Positions 34,257 to 42,220 of a DNA stretch of 64,000 nucleotides are shown in pieces (within the stretch, counting starts at the first letter, position 1; every line of letters begins with the position of its first letter). The stretch is from Lachnospiraceae bacterium XPB1003 (lineage in GTDB: Bacteria > Bacillota > Clostridia > Lachnospirales > Lachnospiraceae), in assembly GCA_900102065.1 (NCBI GenBank), contig FMVK01000006.1, positions 1-64,000 on the forward strand, given 5' to 3'. A program made the translations under genes and the position numbers. The notes below the pieces were generated by a model. The model did not search any database, was not told the DNA's origin, and saw nothing but the letters and a program-made list of their open reading frames with translations.

Positions 34257-35652
34257 ATACATAATGTTCCAACAGATATTCCCTGTCATTATGATCCGGG
34301 TCATCCAGCACATCCTCAAGCATGGAATTCAGGATCTTTCCCATACCGGGGCCCGGCTTAACACCTGCCGCGATAAGATCCGCACCTTTCACGGCAAGAT
34401 CAGAGATCGTGAGGCATTCTCCCTCGGCTTTGATCTCACGATAAAGCTCTCTTATCTTTCCAAGCCTTTCTTTTTTCTCATCACGCATGAATTCGCTTTG
34501 AGCCATCATATCAGCTTCATTGACATAAAACATAAGGGGAAAGTATTCCGTTCCCAACCTGTTCACGTCACGACGGATATACTTCTTCTCTGCGGGATAT
34601 CTTCCCTCATGACCGTAGACCAGTCCCTTTACCATATGAACGGTCTCATTATCATACCTGAGTCTCTTTAATATATCCTCAGCCATCTTTGCGCCCAGCT
34701 CGGGATGTCCCTTAAAATGAGCTATCCCATCATCATCAATGGTCTTGAGCGCAGGCTTTCCGATATCATGAAGAAGCATTGTCAGCCTCAGTATCCTTAC
34801 TGAAGATGCATAGTCTTCCTCCGGCACTTCATCTTTCAAGCCTTCAAGATCAAGAGTCTCAAGAGAATGCAGCATGTGTTCGCCAACATTGTAGCAATGG
34901 TGCGGATTCTCCTGAGTAGTTTCCATGCACTTATTGAATTCGGGCATGAAGCAGTCAGTAAGTCCGGTCTCGTAAAACATCTTAAAATAATACGGATGAG
35001 CACTTACAAGAAGTTTTTCAACTTCAACGCGTATACGCTCGGCACTGACTTTTTCAAGTGTAGGCGCAAGCTTTGAAACAGCTGCATAAGTATCATCCTC
35101 AATAGTGCCGCCAAGCTGTGCCGCAAATCTTATGGCACGCATCATACGAAGAGCATCTTCCGAGAATCTCTCTTCCGCATTCCCTACACAGCGGATCAGT
35201 CTCTTATCAAGATCTTCCTGTCCGCCGAAGAGATCGATGATGCCCTTCTTTGGATGATATGCCATGGCATTGACCGTAAAATCCCTGCGCTTCAGATCTT
35301 CTGACAGATCCGGCGTAAAAGTCACTTCCTTCGGATGTCTGCTGTCCTCATAGATGCCGTCTATACGGTATGTGGTTACTTCGTATCCGCTTATCACGCC
35401 GTTTTCCCGCATGAGTACCGTTACGGTCCCGTGCTTTATTCCCGTATCTACTGTACGTTTGAATATTGCTTTAACCTGCTCGGGCATTGCGGAAGTGGTT
35501 ATATCCCAGTCGGCAGGTGTCTTTCCCAGCAGAGAATCTCTGACACAGCCTCCCACAGCATATGCTTCAAATCCGGCATCATTTAATTTATTAAGGATCT
35601 CACATACCTGTCCCGGTACCTCGATCTTTATATTTTCATTTCCTGTTTTCAT
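34246..35652 (-). CDS. cca: CCA-adding tRNA nucleotidyltransferase with HD domain
   Basis: Adds or repairs the 3' CCA of tRNAs, which is needed here because the tRNA-Ser gene lacks CCA. 468 residues from ATG 35650-35652; an in-frame start at 35685 would overlap the aminotransferase gene and neither has a clear ribosome site. Class II head: AYAVGGCVRDSLLGKTPADW with the catalytic Asp pair in DWDI, RRDFTVNAMAY, and the neck GTIEDDTYAAVSKLAPTLEK with RIRVEVEKLL. C-terminal HD motif LTMLLHDIGKP. Poly(A) polymerase activity cannot be excluded, but this size fits clostridial CCA enzymes. Confidence 0.92.
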   Translation of the reverse strand: MKTGNENIKIEVPGQVCEILNKLNDAGFEAYAVGGCVRDSLLGKTPADWDITTSAMPEQVKAIFKRTVDTGIKHGTVTVLMRENGVISGYEVTTYRIDGIYEDSRHPKEVTFTPDLSEDLKRRDFTVNAMAYHPKKGIIDLFGGQEDLDKRLIRCVGNAEERFSEDALRMMRAIRFAAQLGGTIEDDTYAAVSKLAPTLEKVSAERIRVEVEKLLVSAHPYYFKMFYETGLTDCFMPEFNKCMETTQENPHHCYNVGEHMLHSLETLDLEGLKDEVPEEDYASSVRILRLTMLLHDIGKPALKTIDDDGIAHFKGHPELGAKMAEDILKRLRYDNETVHMVKGLVYGHEGRYPAEKKYIRRDVNRLGTEYFPLMFYVNEADMMAQSEFMRDEKKERLGKIRELYREIKAEGECLTISDLAVKGADLIAAGVKPGPGMGKILNSMLEDVLDDPDHNDREYLLEHYVYER

Positions 35653-35671
35653 ATATAGATATATTCGTCTT

Positions 35672-36790
35672 TTATTTAAAAGCATTCAGCGCATCTGCAA
35701 CACGCCTGACTTCTTCATTTGTTATCCCGGTATACATAGGGATGGATAATACCTCTGTGGCAAGTCTCTCAGTAAAAGGAAGACTTCCCTTTTTGACTCC
35801 GAGATATTCATACGCCTTGGAAAGATGAGGCGGAATAGGATAATGTATTATGGTTCCCACTCCTTTGCCCTTTAAAAAATCAGCAAGCTCATCACGTCTT
35901 TCACATCTTATGACATACTGATGAAAAACATGAGTCGCATCCTTTCTCCTCTTCGGAAGTGTGATGAGAGGATTTTTAATGGCACTGTCATAAAATGCAG
36001 CAACCTGCTGTCTCTCAAGCCTGCATTCTTCTTCATGCTCAAGTCTTACCTTTAACAACGCAGCCTGCATCTCATCCAGTCTTGAGTTGATACCTACTTC
36101 TTCATTATGATATCTAACGGAACTGCCATAGTTTCTAAGCTGTCTTACCCTGTCTCTGTATTCTTCCGAATCTGTTATGACAGCGCCTCCGTCTCCGAAT
36201 GCGCCGATGTTCTTGGAAGGATAAAAGGAAAAGCATCCTATATCGCCAAAGGTACCGACACCCTTAAAGCCTTTATCCCCGCCTTCCATATAGAATCCCG
36301 CACCGTGTGCCTGTGCGCAGTCTTCTATAAGCTTAAGGCCATGCCTTTTGCAGATTTCCGAGATCTTATCCATCTGCGCGGTCTGACCGTAGAGATGCAC
36401 TACCATCACTGCCTTCGTCTTATCCGTGATCTTCTTTTCAATCTCATCCGGATCGAGAGCAAAATACTCATCGGGCTCAGCGAATACAGGTGTACCGCCT
36501 GCAATGGTAATACCCATCACGCTGGCGATAAAAGTATTTCCCTGTACGATCACTTCATCGCCCTTACCGATACCTATCGCTCTGCAGGCAAGTGTGATGG
36601 CATCCAGTCCGTTACCTGTACCGACACAATACTTTGTTCCCGCAAAGGAAGCAAAGCTCTCTTCAAACTCTTCCACTTCTTTTCCGAGGATATAATAACC
36701 TGACCTGAGGACTCTTATGGCTGCATCCTCAAATTCTTTTTGATATTTTATAAAACCGCGATCAAGACGGTTTGTCATTATATTTTCCAT
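35672..36790 (-). CDS. DegT/DnrJ/EryC1/StrS-family aminotransferase
   Basis: PLP enzyme that usually aminates nucleotide-linked keto-sugars for surface polysaccharides or natural products. 372 residues. Seen: FIKYQKEFEDAAIRVLRSGYYILG near the N-terminus, GTGNGLDAITLACRAIG (phosphate-binding), the PLP-ring Asp in LIEDCAQAHGA, and the Schiff-base Lys in FYPSKNIGAFGDGGAV (about 190). The C-terminus has GVGTIIHYPIPPHLSKAY. GGAG lies before the ATG. No other sugar-nucleotide genes adjoin it, so its pathway partners are elsewhere. Confidence 0.93.
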   Translation of the reverse strand: MENIMTNRLDRGFIKYQKEFEDAAIRVLRSGYYILGKEVEEFEESFASFAGTKYCVGTGNGLDAITLACRAIGIGKGDEVIVQGNTFIASVMGITIAGGTPVFAEPDEYFALDPDEIEKKITDKTKAVMVVHLYGQTAQMDKISEICKRHGLKLIEDCAQAHGAGFYMEGGDKGFKGVGTFGDIGCFSFYPSKNIGAFGDGGAVITDSEEYRDRVRQLRNYGSSVRYHNEEVGINSRLDEMQAALLKVRLEHEEECRLERQQVAAFYDSAIKNPLITLPKRRKDATHVFHQYVIRCERRDELADFLKGKGVGTIIHYPIPPHLSKAYEYLGVKKGSLPFTERLATEVLSIPMYTGITNEEVRRVADALNAFK

Positions 36791-36876
36791 ATTGTCTCCA
36801 AAAAAATTTGTCTTTTAAACCTCTGATAGTATATCATAATCAGCCGACGTTCCGCATCATTGCCTGTGATAGCCAA

Positions 36877-36906
36877 ATAAAAACAGACTGTAACAAATAC
36901 AGTCTG
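36877..36906 (-). terminator. Terminator of acpP
   Basis: Minus strand CAGACTGTA (36898-36906) / TACAGTCTG (36884-36892), perfect 9 bp, 5-nt loop, followed by TTTTTATTT. Lies 34 nt after the acpP stop codon. Confidence 0.93.
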
Positions 36907-36940
36907 CCGGTATCATCCGAAATATCACTGTTTCCAAAGA

Positions 36941-37180
36941 TCACTCGATATCCACACCCTTGGATCTGATATTGCTCAAGACATCTCCCACTGTCTCGAA
37001 TCCTGCAAGCTCATCGTCCTCGAACTGGATCCCGTATTCCTCCTCTACAGCCATGATCATCTCCATAAGCTCAAAGGAATCCGCATGAAGATCATCCTTG
37101 AAGTTGGTATCTTCTGTAATGACAGTTCCCTCAGGAAGATGGAGCTGTTCAATGATCAGTTCAGAAACCTTATCTACCAT
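36941..37180 (-). CDS. acpP: Acyl carrier protein
   Basis: 79 residues, acidic four-helix carrier. The phosphopantetheine Ser lies in LHADSFELMEMIM (about residue 36); the canonical motif is DSLD, so DSFE is a mild variant. Helix III and IV region IQFEDDELAGFETVGDVLSN is standard. GGAGG precedes the ATG at 11 nt. No fatty-acid synthesis genes are beside it; it lies between rsmI and the aminotransferase gene, ended by its own terminator. It could serve fatty acid synthesis or a dedicated pathway. Confidence 0.92.
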   Translation of the reverse strand: MVDKVSELIIEQLHLPEGTVITEDTNFKDDLHADSFELMEMIMAVEEEYGIQFEDDELAGFETVGDVLSNIRSKGVDIE

Positions 37181-37251
37181 ATACTTCTTAACCTCCGTAA
37201 ACAGGTATGAAAAATTTTATAAGCAGAGTATATTCAAGGCTTATTCTTTTG

Positions 37252-38121
37252 TCAAGAATCCTTTTGGCGATCGGCGACCACCGCATTGTATATCTCGCGC
37301 TTCGGAACTCCTCTGTCCACGGCAGCCTGCTTTATGGCTTCCTTCCTGTCCATCCCCTGCGCTTCATACATTGCCACATGCTCTGCGGGAGATATGGTTG
37401 CATAGGATTCACTCTTTTCTTTTTTTGCATGAGCTCTGTCCTTACCTTCGATAACAATAACATATTCACCGCGGGGTGATTCCTCTTCATACATCTGCAA
37501 AGCCTTTTCCAAAGTCGTCGGAAGGATATCCTCAAACTTCTTGGTAAGTTCCCTGCACAGAGTGATGCGTCTGTCACCGAGGGCTGCATATAATTCTTTT
37601 AACGTCGACTTAAGATGATGCGGCGCCTCATACATTATGATCGTTCTGAATTCTCCCTCGAGATCCGCAAGTATCTCTCTTCGTTCCTTCTTATCGTGCG
37701 GAAGAAATCCTTCGAAACAGAATCGTCTCGTGGAAAGACCTGAAAGAGTAAGCGCGGTTATGCATGCGGCAGGTCCGGGAAGAGACGTAACATTGATACC
37801 TTCCTCATGACATTTTGCGACAAGCACCTCTCCCGGATCTGATATTGCAGGTGTTCCCGCATCAGTGATAAGAGCGATATTCTCACCCTTTTTCATTTTA
37901 TCAATGAGCACATCTGCTTTATCATATTTATTATATTCATGGTAACTTGTCATGGGAGTCTTTATACCAAAGTGTGTCAACAGATGTATACTGTTCCTGG
38001 TATCCTCTGCCGCGATAAGGTCCACCTCCGCAAGGGTATCCAGCACACGCTTCGTGATATCTCCCAGATTCCCTATGGGTGTGGCACAAAGATATAAAGT
38101 TCCGATAATATTTTCAGACAT
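37252..38121 (-). CDS. rsmI: 16S rRNA (cytidine(1402)-2'-O)-methyltransferase
   Basis: SAM-dependent enzyme that 2'-O-methylates C1402 in the decoding centre. 289 residues. Diagnostic: GTLYLCATPIGNLGDIT, LIAAEDTRNS, LITDAGTPAISDPGE, and SLPGPAACITALTLSG with FLPHDKKER. The C-terminal part has the ELTKKFED and GEYVIVIEGK segments of the family. AAGG lies before the ATG. It ends the run that corresponds to the Bacillus yaaR-holB-yaaT-yabB-yabC order. Confidence 0.98.
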   Translation of the reverse strand: MSENIIGTLYLCATPIGNLGDITKRVLDTLAEVDLIAAEDTRNSIHLLTHFGIKTPMTSYHEYNKYDKADVLIDKMKKGENIALITDAGTPAISDPGEVLVAKCHEEGINVTSLPGPAACITALTLSGLSTRRFCFEGFLPHDKKERREILADLEGEFRTIIMYEAPHHLKSTLKELYAALGDRRITLCRELTKKFEDILPTTLEKALQMYEEESPRGEYVIVIEGKDRAHAKKEKSESYATISPAEHVAMYEAQGMDRKEAIKQAAVDRGVPKREIYNAVVADRQKDS

Positions 38122-38144
38122 GTTCTCACCTTATTTTTCAGAAA

Positions 38145-38882
38145 TCAAAATCCGTAATCTCTTTTTATCTCAGAAGTATAATTGCCATCTTCATCAAAGA
38201 TGATGAGTGGTTTCTCCATGCGCATCCCGCGCTTTCCTCTGCGGACAGCTTCGATGAGAACCATCTCCGCTTCCTTTTCTGCATAGGGATATACCAGGCG
38301 CATCCTCTTTGGTTCCAGATGAAACTCTGTAAGAGTAACACATAATTCCGAAAGGCGGTTCGGTCTGTGTACGATGAAAAGACTGCCACCGGTTTTTAAA
38401 AGCTTTTCAGCCTGTGCCGCGATATCCCTGAATGTACAAAGCACTTCATGACGTGCAATTGCTTTTGCATCCGCAGGATTCACTATACCTGTACCGCCCG
38501 TCATGTATGGCGGGTTACATGTTATCACATCGAATGACGAAAGCTTAAATAGATTCAGAGCTTCTTTGATATCCCCCTCAACGATATCTATCTTTTCTTC
38601 GAGTCCGTTCATGGCAACACTTCTTCTTGCCATATCGGCGCTCTCAGGCTGTATCTCAAGTCCGGTAAGATGAGCCGCGCCTGTCTTGGCATGAAGCAGC
38701 AGCGGAAGTATCCCTGTTCCCGTTCCCATATCCAGCACTTCCGCGCCATCCGGAACCTTTACGAAACCGGAAAGCAGTACCGCATCCATTCCGAAACAAA
38801 AGCGCTTCGGATCCTGTATGATCCGAAGCCCTGATATCTGGAGATCGTCTATTCTCTCGTTAGTCTTTAGGTATGCCGTCAT
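38145..38882 (-). CDS. tRNA1(Val) (adenine(37)-N6)-methyltransferase-like protein
   Basis: 245 residues from ATG 38880-38882 (GGAG with 7-nt spacing, overlapping the ricT 3' end by 23 bp). The N-terminus has ERIDDLQISGLRIIQDP, then FCFGMDAVLLSGF, SAM motif I VLDMGTGTGILPLLL, motif II region LTGLEIQPESADMARRSV, and the N6-adenine catalytic NPPYMTGG (about 130). This matches the YfiC/YabB (COG4123) family. The modification is inferred from E. coli TrmN6; the exact target in Firmicutes is less certain. Between ricT and rsmI, its usual place. Confidence 0.93.
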   Translation of the reverse strand: MTAYLKTNERIDDLQISGLRIIQDPKRFCFGMDAVLLSGFVKVPDGAEVLDMGTGTGILPLLLHAKTGAAHLTGLEIQPESADMARRSVAMNGLEEKIDIVEGDIKEALNLFKLSSFDVITCNPPYMTGGTGIVNPADAKAIARHEVLCTFRDIAAQAEKLLKTGGSLFIVHRPNRLSELCVTLTEFHLEPKRMRLVYPYAEKEAEMVLIEAVRRGKRGMRMEKPLIIFDEDGNYTSEIKRDYGF

Positions 38883-40158
38883 TCTTATTCTCCGGCTTCT
38901 CGTTCTTCCATGAAGGCTTTCCGTTTTCTCCACGGTGGTGATTTCTGTTGTCGCCGCGATTATCGTTTTTGTTTACGTTGCGGTTATCATTTTTGTTATC
39001 GCCACGATTTTCGTTACGGTTATCATTACGATTTCCGCGATTTCGGTTTCTGTTCCGCTTAGCGTTGCCGTTATTGCCGTTGTTGCCGTTATTGATGTTA
39101 CCGTTATTTCCGTTATTGTTGCCGTTCGGATTACCGGAATTATCGCGGTCAGAATTAATATTGTTATTATTATTGTTATTTCCGTTGTTACGCTTCTTAC
39201 CGCCTTTGTTTTCCTGCTTATTCTTATTGCGGTTTTCCTGGCGACCTACAGTATCGCTGTCATCGGTAAGGGCCGCAAGTTCTCCGGAAAGTTCAATATC
39301 ATCAACATCCGTCAGGTTGTCGGAATTATTCTTATCCTTACCACCTCTGCGACGGAACTTCAGATCAGCTGCTTCATATTCTTCGATCTGCTTCTCATCA
39401 TCGGCAAAAGTGATCACCTTTACCTTTCCGCGAAGGATATCCACTGCCTGAACCGTTCCTTCACCGCCGTCGGGAAGCGTAACCTTATCATTAACCTTGG
39501 GCATCTGACGGTTCAGATATGCATATGTCTCGGCCTCGTAAGAAAGACAACACATGAGTCTGCCACACATACCCGATATCTTACCGGGATTAAGAGACAG
39601 ATTCTGCTCCTTTGCCATCTTGATGGATACGGGAACAAAATCACGCATATAAGCATGACAGCACAGTTCCCTGCCACATGTTCCGATACCTCCAAGCATC
39701 TTGGTCGCATCACGGACACCTATCTGCCTGAGCTCGATCCTTGTACGGAATGTACCCGCCAGATCTTTAACCAGCTCTCTGAAGTCTACTCTTCCGTCGG
39801 CTGTAAAGTAAAATGTCAGCTTACTGCGATCAAAAGTATATTCAGCCTCAATAAGCTTCATTTCAAGCTCGTGTGCAACTATCTTTTCTTTGCATAGGCG
39901 AAGCGCATCTTTCTCTTTTTCAAGATTAACTCCATGCTGTTCATCATCCTTCGGAGTAGCGACACGCATTATCTTCTTTAAAGGTTCCTTGACCCTCTCA
40001 TCCTCGACTTCCATGGGAGCAGCTACAGCCTTGCCGTATTCCATTCCCTGAGCGGTCTCAACTATCACTGCAGTTCCCGCCGTGATCTCATAGTCTCCGG
40101 GATCGAAAAAATATGCCTTCCCGGTGGGACGGAAACGTATACCAACTACATTTTTCAT
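38860..40158 (-). CDS. ricT: RicT (PSP1/YaaT) with long Asn/Gly/Arg tail
   Basis: Subunit of the RicAFT Fe-S complex that in Bacillus helps RNase Y mRNA maturation and sporulation or biofilm phosphorelay control. 432 residues. Residues 1-290 are the PSP1 domain, with cysteine clusters GTCGRELCCHAYMRDF and GMCGRLMCCLSYE. Residues about 310-432 form an intrinsically disordered tail of Asn, Gly, Arg, Lys and Asp repeats (NNGNNNNNNNINSDRDN, NRNRNRGNRNDNRNENRG), far longer than in the Bacillus protein (about 275 residues in total). The tail DNA is built of AAY-GGY repeats. Start overlaps the holB stop by one base; ricA and ricF are not in the window. Confidence 0.93.
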   Translation of the reverse strand: MKNVVGIRFRPTGKAYFFDPGDYEITAGTAVIVETAQGMEYGKAVAAPMEVEDERVKEPLKKIMRVATPKDDEQHGVNLEKEKDALRLCKEKIVAHELEMKLIEAEYTFDRSKLTFYFTADGRVDFRELVKDLAGTFRTRIELRQIGVRDATKMLGGIGTCGRELCCHAYMRDFVPVSIKMAKEQNLSLNPGKISGMCGRLMCCLSYEAETYAYLNRQMPKVNDKVTLPDGGEGTVQAVDILRGKVKVITFADDEKQIEEYEAADLKFRRRGGKDKNNSDNLTDVDDIELSGELAALTDDSDTVGRQENRNKNKQENKGGKKRNNGNNNNNNNINSDRDNSGNPNGNNNGNNGNINNGNNGNNGNAKRNRNRNRGNRNDNRNENRGDNKNDNRNVNKNDNRGDNRNHHRGENGKPSWKNEKPENKNDGIPKD

Positions 40159-41171
40159 TAATCCTGATTCTCCTTGATGGTAAGCAGCAACAGCTCCATG
40201 GTGAGCTCATAGTCAACCATTGATCTCAGCCTGCACTTTGCCGTATCAAGAGCCTGGATTATCTCTTCGATACCCTCATAATCACTTGACTGTGCAACCT
40301 TCTGAATACTGGATATCTCATCCCTGAAGATCAGGTGGTTCATATCATGTGTAGCCTTGAACAAAAGTATATCCCTGTACCACACAGCCATGATATCCAG
40401 ATAATCGTTGATATCAAAGCCTGCGCCGCTTATCTCTTTTAATGTATTCATTATTTCCGAAGTATCCATCCTGCTGATATTTTTCATCAGCGAAAGTGCA
40501 TTGGTACGGATCTTCTCAAAATCTTCGTTATTTGCAAATGCCTTGGCTCTTCCGAGATTTCCTCTGGCAAAAGCTATGCATATCTCAGCTCTGTTCTCGG
40601 GAACATTCTCTTCATTTATCAGATATCTGCGCAGATCCTCATCGGGAACCGGCATCATGTTAAGAACCGTGCAACGGCTGAGTACTGTGGGAAGCAATGC
40701 TTCCGTTGAGCTCGTAAGAAGGAGGAATACCGCATATGCAGGCGGCTCCTCTATCGTCTTGAGGAGTGCATTCTGAGCCTGAGGCGTCATCTTCTCCGCC
40801 TCTTCCATGATGTAGATCTTGTACTGTGAGCTGTAAGGCTTGATCTGAACGGTCTCAAGAATACCCTCACGAACATCGTCCACACCTATGGTGTTGGGCT
40901 TATTATGCTGAACATATATGATATCCGGATGATTACGGCTCTTTGCCTGTGCACATGAATGACACTCATCGCATGCCTCGGGAAGAGTACCTTCCGCTTC
41001 TGCCACTTTTTCGCAGAGAAGCGTCTGCGCAAAAGCCCTTGCTATGAATTCTTTTCCGCTTCTCGGCTCTCCGTGAAAAATATATGCATGCGAAACATGC
41101 CCCGTCGCTATCGCGCTTGAAAGTTCTTCCTTGATATCTTTCTGGCCAACTATCTCTGAAAAACGCGGCAT
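40158..41171 (-). CDS. holB: DNA polymerase III subunit delta'
   Basis: Clamp-loader wrench subunit, 337 residues. N-terminus FSEIVGQKDIKEELSSAIAT, a Walker A-like GEPRSGKEFIARAFAQ (Glu after Lys, so weak or no ATP use as usual for delta'), zinc cysteines C-x3-C in CDECHSCAQA plus an upstream Cys, IYIMEEAEKMTPQAQNALLK, and the SRC motif VLSRCTVL. Encoded between yaaR and ricT exactly as in Bacillus; one-base overlap with ricT. Confidence 0.96.
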   Translation of the reverse strand: MPRFSEIVGQKDIKEELSSAIATGHVSHAYIFHGEPRSGKEFIARAFAQTLLCEKVAEAEGTLPEACDECHSCAQAKSRNHPDIIYVQHNKPNTIGVDDVREGILETVQIKPYSSQYKIYIMEEAEKMTPQAQNALLKTIEEPPAYAVFLLLTSSTEALLPTVLSRCTVLNMMPVPDEDLRRYLINEENVPENRAEICIAFARGNLGRAKAFANNEDFEKIRTNALSLMKNISRMDTSEIMNTLKEISGAGFDINDYLDIMAVWYRDILLFKATHDMNHLIFRDEISSIQKVAQSSDYEGIEEIIQALDTAKCRLRSMVDYELTMELLLLTIKENQD

Positions 41172-41184
41172 AACTATCCCTCCA

Positions 41185-41628
41185 TCACATAAACAGATCC
41201 AGTAACAGTCCTCTTATCTCACCAATCTTTGCAAGGACTTCCATATTATCGGCTTCTTCCTTGACCAACTCCTGCGCCAACGCGTCCAGATTCTCATCCA
41301 CAAGTCTGACTATACCGTATATCCTGTGGCGTCCGCGCTTATCAAGGAAATTCTCTCTTGTAAAACTATGAGATCTGTTAACGATCTCATTCATGAATTC
41401 CTTTATCAGTCCCCGATAGCGCTTCATGTCTCTGATATCCTTCTTCTTGGATATCCGATTGCCCTGTTCGGTTATCTGACTCATTAAGGACGTAAGCTTC
41501 TCCTGCAGCTCCTTTTCCTGGATGCTGCTGGTAAGCATGAATTTAAAAGTATCATCCCCGGTCCTGGTATCCTGTACTTTCTCCGGAGTAACAGGCTGGG
41601 ATATCTGATTAATCTTCAGGGGATCCAT
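41185..41628 (-). CDS. yaaR: YaaR family protein (DUF327)
   Basis: 147 residues, mostly helical, full length for the DUF327 family. The typical DTFKFMLTSSIQEKELQEKL and RDMKRYRGLIKEFMNEIVN segments and the end LAKIGEIRGLLLDLF are present. Function unknown; almost always next to holB. The start lies inside the last 20 bp of the guanylate kinase gene and holB follows after 13 nt. Confidence 0.93.
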   Translation of the reverse strand: MDPLKINQISQPVTPEKVQDTRTGDDTFKFMLTSSIQEKELQEKLTSLMSQITEQGNRISKKKDIRDMKRYRGLIKEFMNEIVNRSHSFTRENFLDKRGRHRIYGIVRLVDENLDALAQELVKEEADNMEVLAKIGEIRGLLLDLFM

Positions 41629-42217
41629 TTCCTAGAATCACATCCTTGATACGTGACAGACACTTTTCAAGATCATCATTGAAAAAAGTATCCTTCGCCT
41701 CTATGCCGACACTTTCTAATTTCTCAGGTGCGAAATCCTCTTCATCAGCAAGAAAACGTCTGCACATTTCCGCATATCGCGGTGTATCCTGTGCCTGTTC
41801 TCTGGCAAGCGCCCTTGATAATCTCACACCGTCATCTACACAAATATAAATGGGAACAACAAAATCCTCACCGAATGCTGACTTCAGACCCGCATAAGCC
41901 TCGGGTGTAGCAACCATGATATAAGAGGATCCGTCATCAACCGATACCGATCCATCGTCTGCAGTGAAATAATACCAGTCACCGTATACCGTATGGTATA
42001 CCCTCTCCTCGATTATCCGACCTTCCTCCCTAAATCTGCGAAGCGTCTTCTCATCTGCGAAGTGATATTCCTTACCTTCGGTTTCTCCCGATCTCTTCGG
42101 GCGTGTAGTATAAGTCACTACAGTCTTTAAATTCAGATCTTTATCTCCGGAAAGTCGGCCGTAAACAGTGTCCTTTCCGGAGGCACTTTTCCCGAGAATA
42201 CAGTAAAGCTTACCCAT
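41609..42217 (-). CDS. Guanylate kinase family protein
   Basis: 202 residues. P-loop ILGKSASGKDTVYGRL (a variant of GPSGAGKST), then VTYTTRPKRSGETEGKEYHF (GMP-binding Arg and Glu), and EERVYHTVYGDWYYF, which is the substrate loop with Tyr-Gly of guanylate kinase. The lid segment RALAREQAQDTPRYAEMCRRF is present but short. It sits where Bacillus has tmk-yaaQ ahead of yaaR. Whether it is the main GMP kinase or a divergent paralog with another role cannot be told here. Confidence 0.8.
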   Translation of the reverse strand: MGKLYCILGKSASGKDTVYGRLSGDKDLNLKTVVTYTTRPKRSGETEGKEYHFADEKTLRRFREEGRIIEERVYHTVYGDWYYFTADDGSVSVDDGSSYIMVATPEAYAGLKSAFGEDFVVPIYICVDDGVRLSRALAREQAQDTPRYAEMCRRFLADEEDFAPEKLESVGIEAKDTFFNDDLEKCLSRIKDVILGNGSPED

Positions 42218-42220
42218 ATA

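Noticed and set aside
38935-39897. A 320-codon plus-strand frame, very hydrophobic, opposite ricT
   Set aside because: It is the complement of the Asn/Gly/Arg repeat codons of ricT, which read as Val/Ile on the other strand. RicT has a clear family match and this frame has none.
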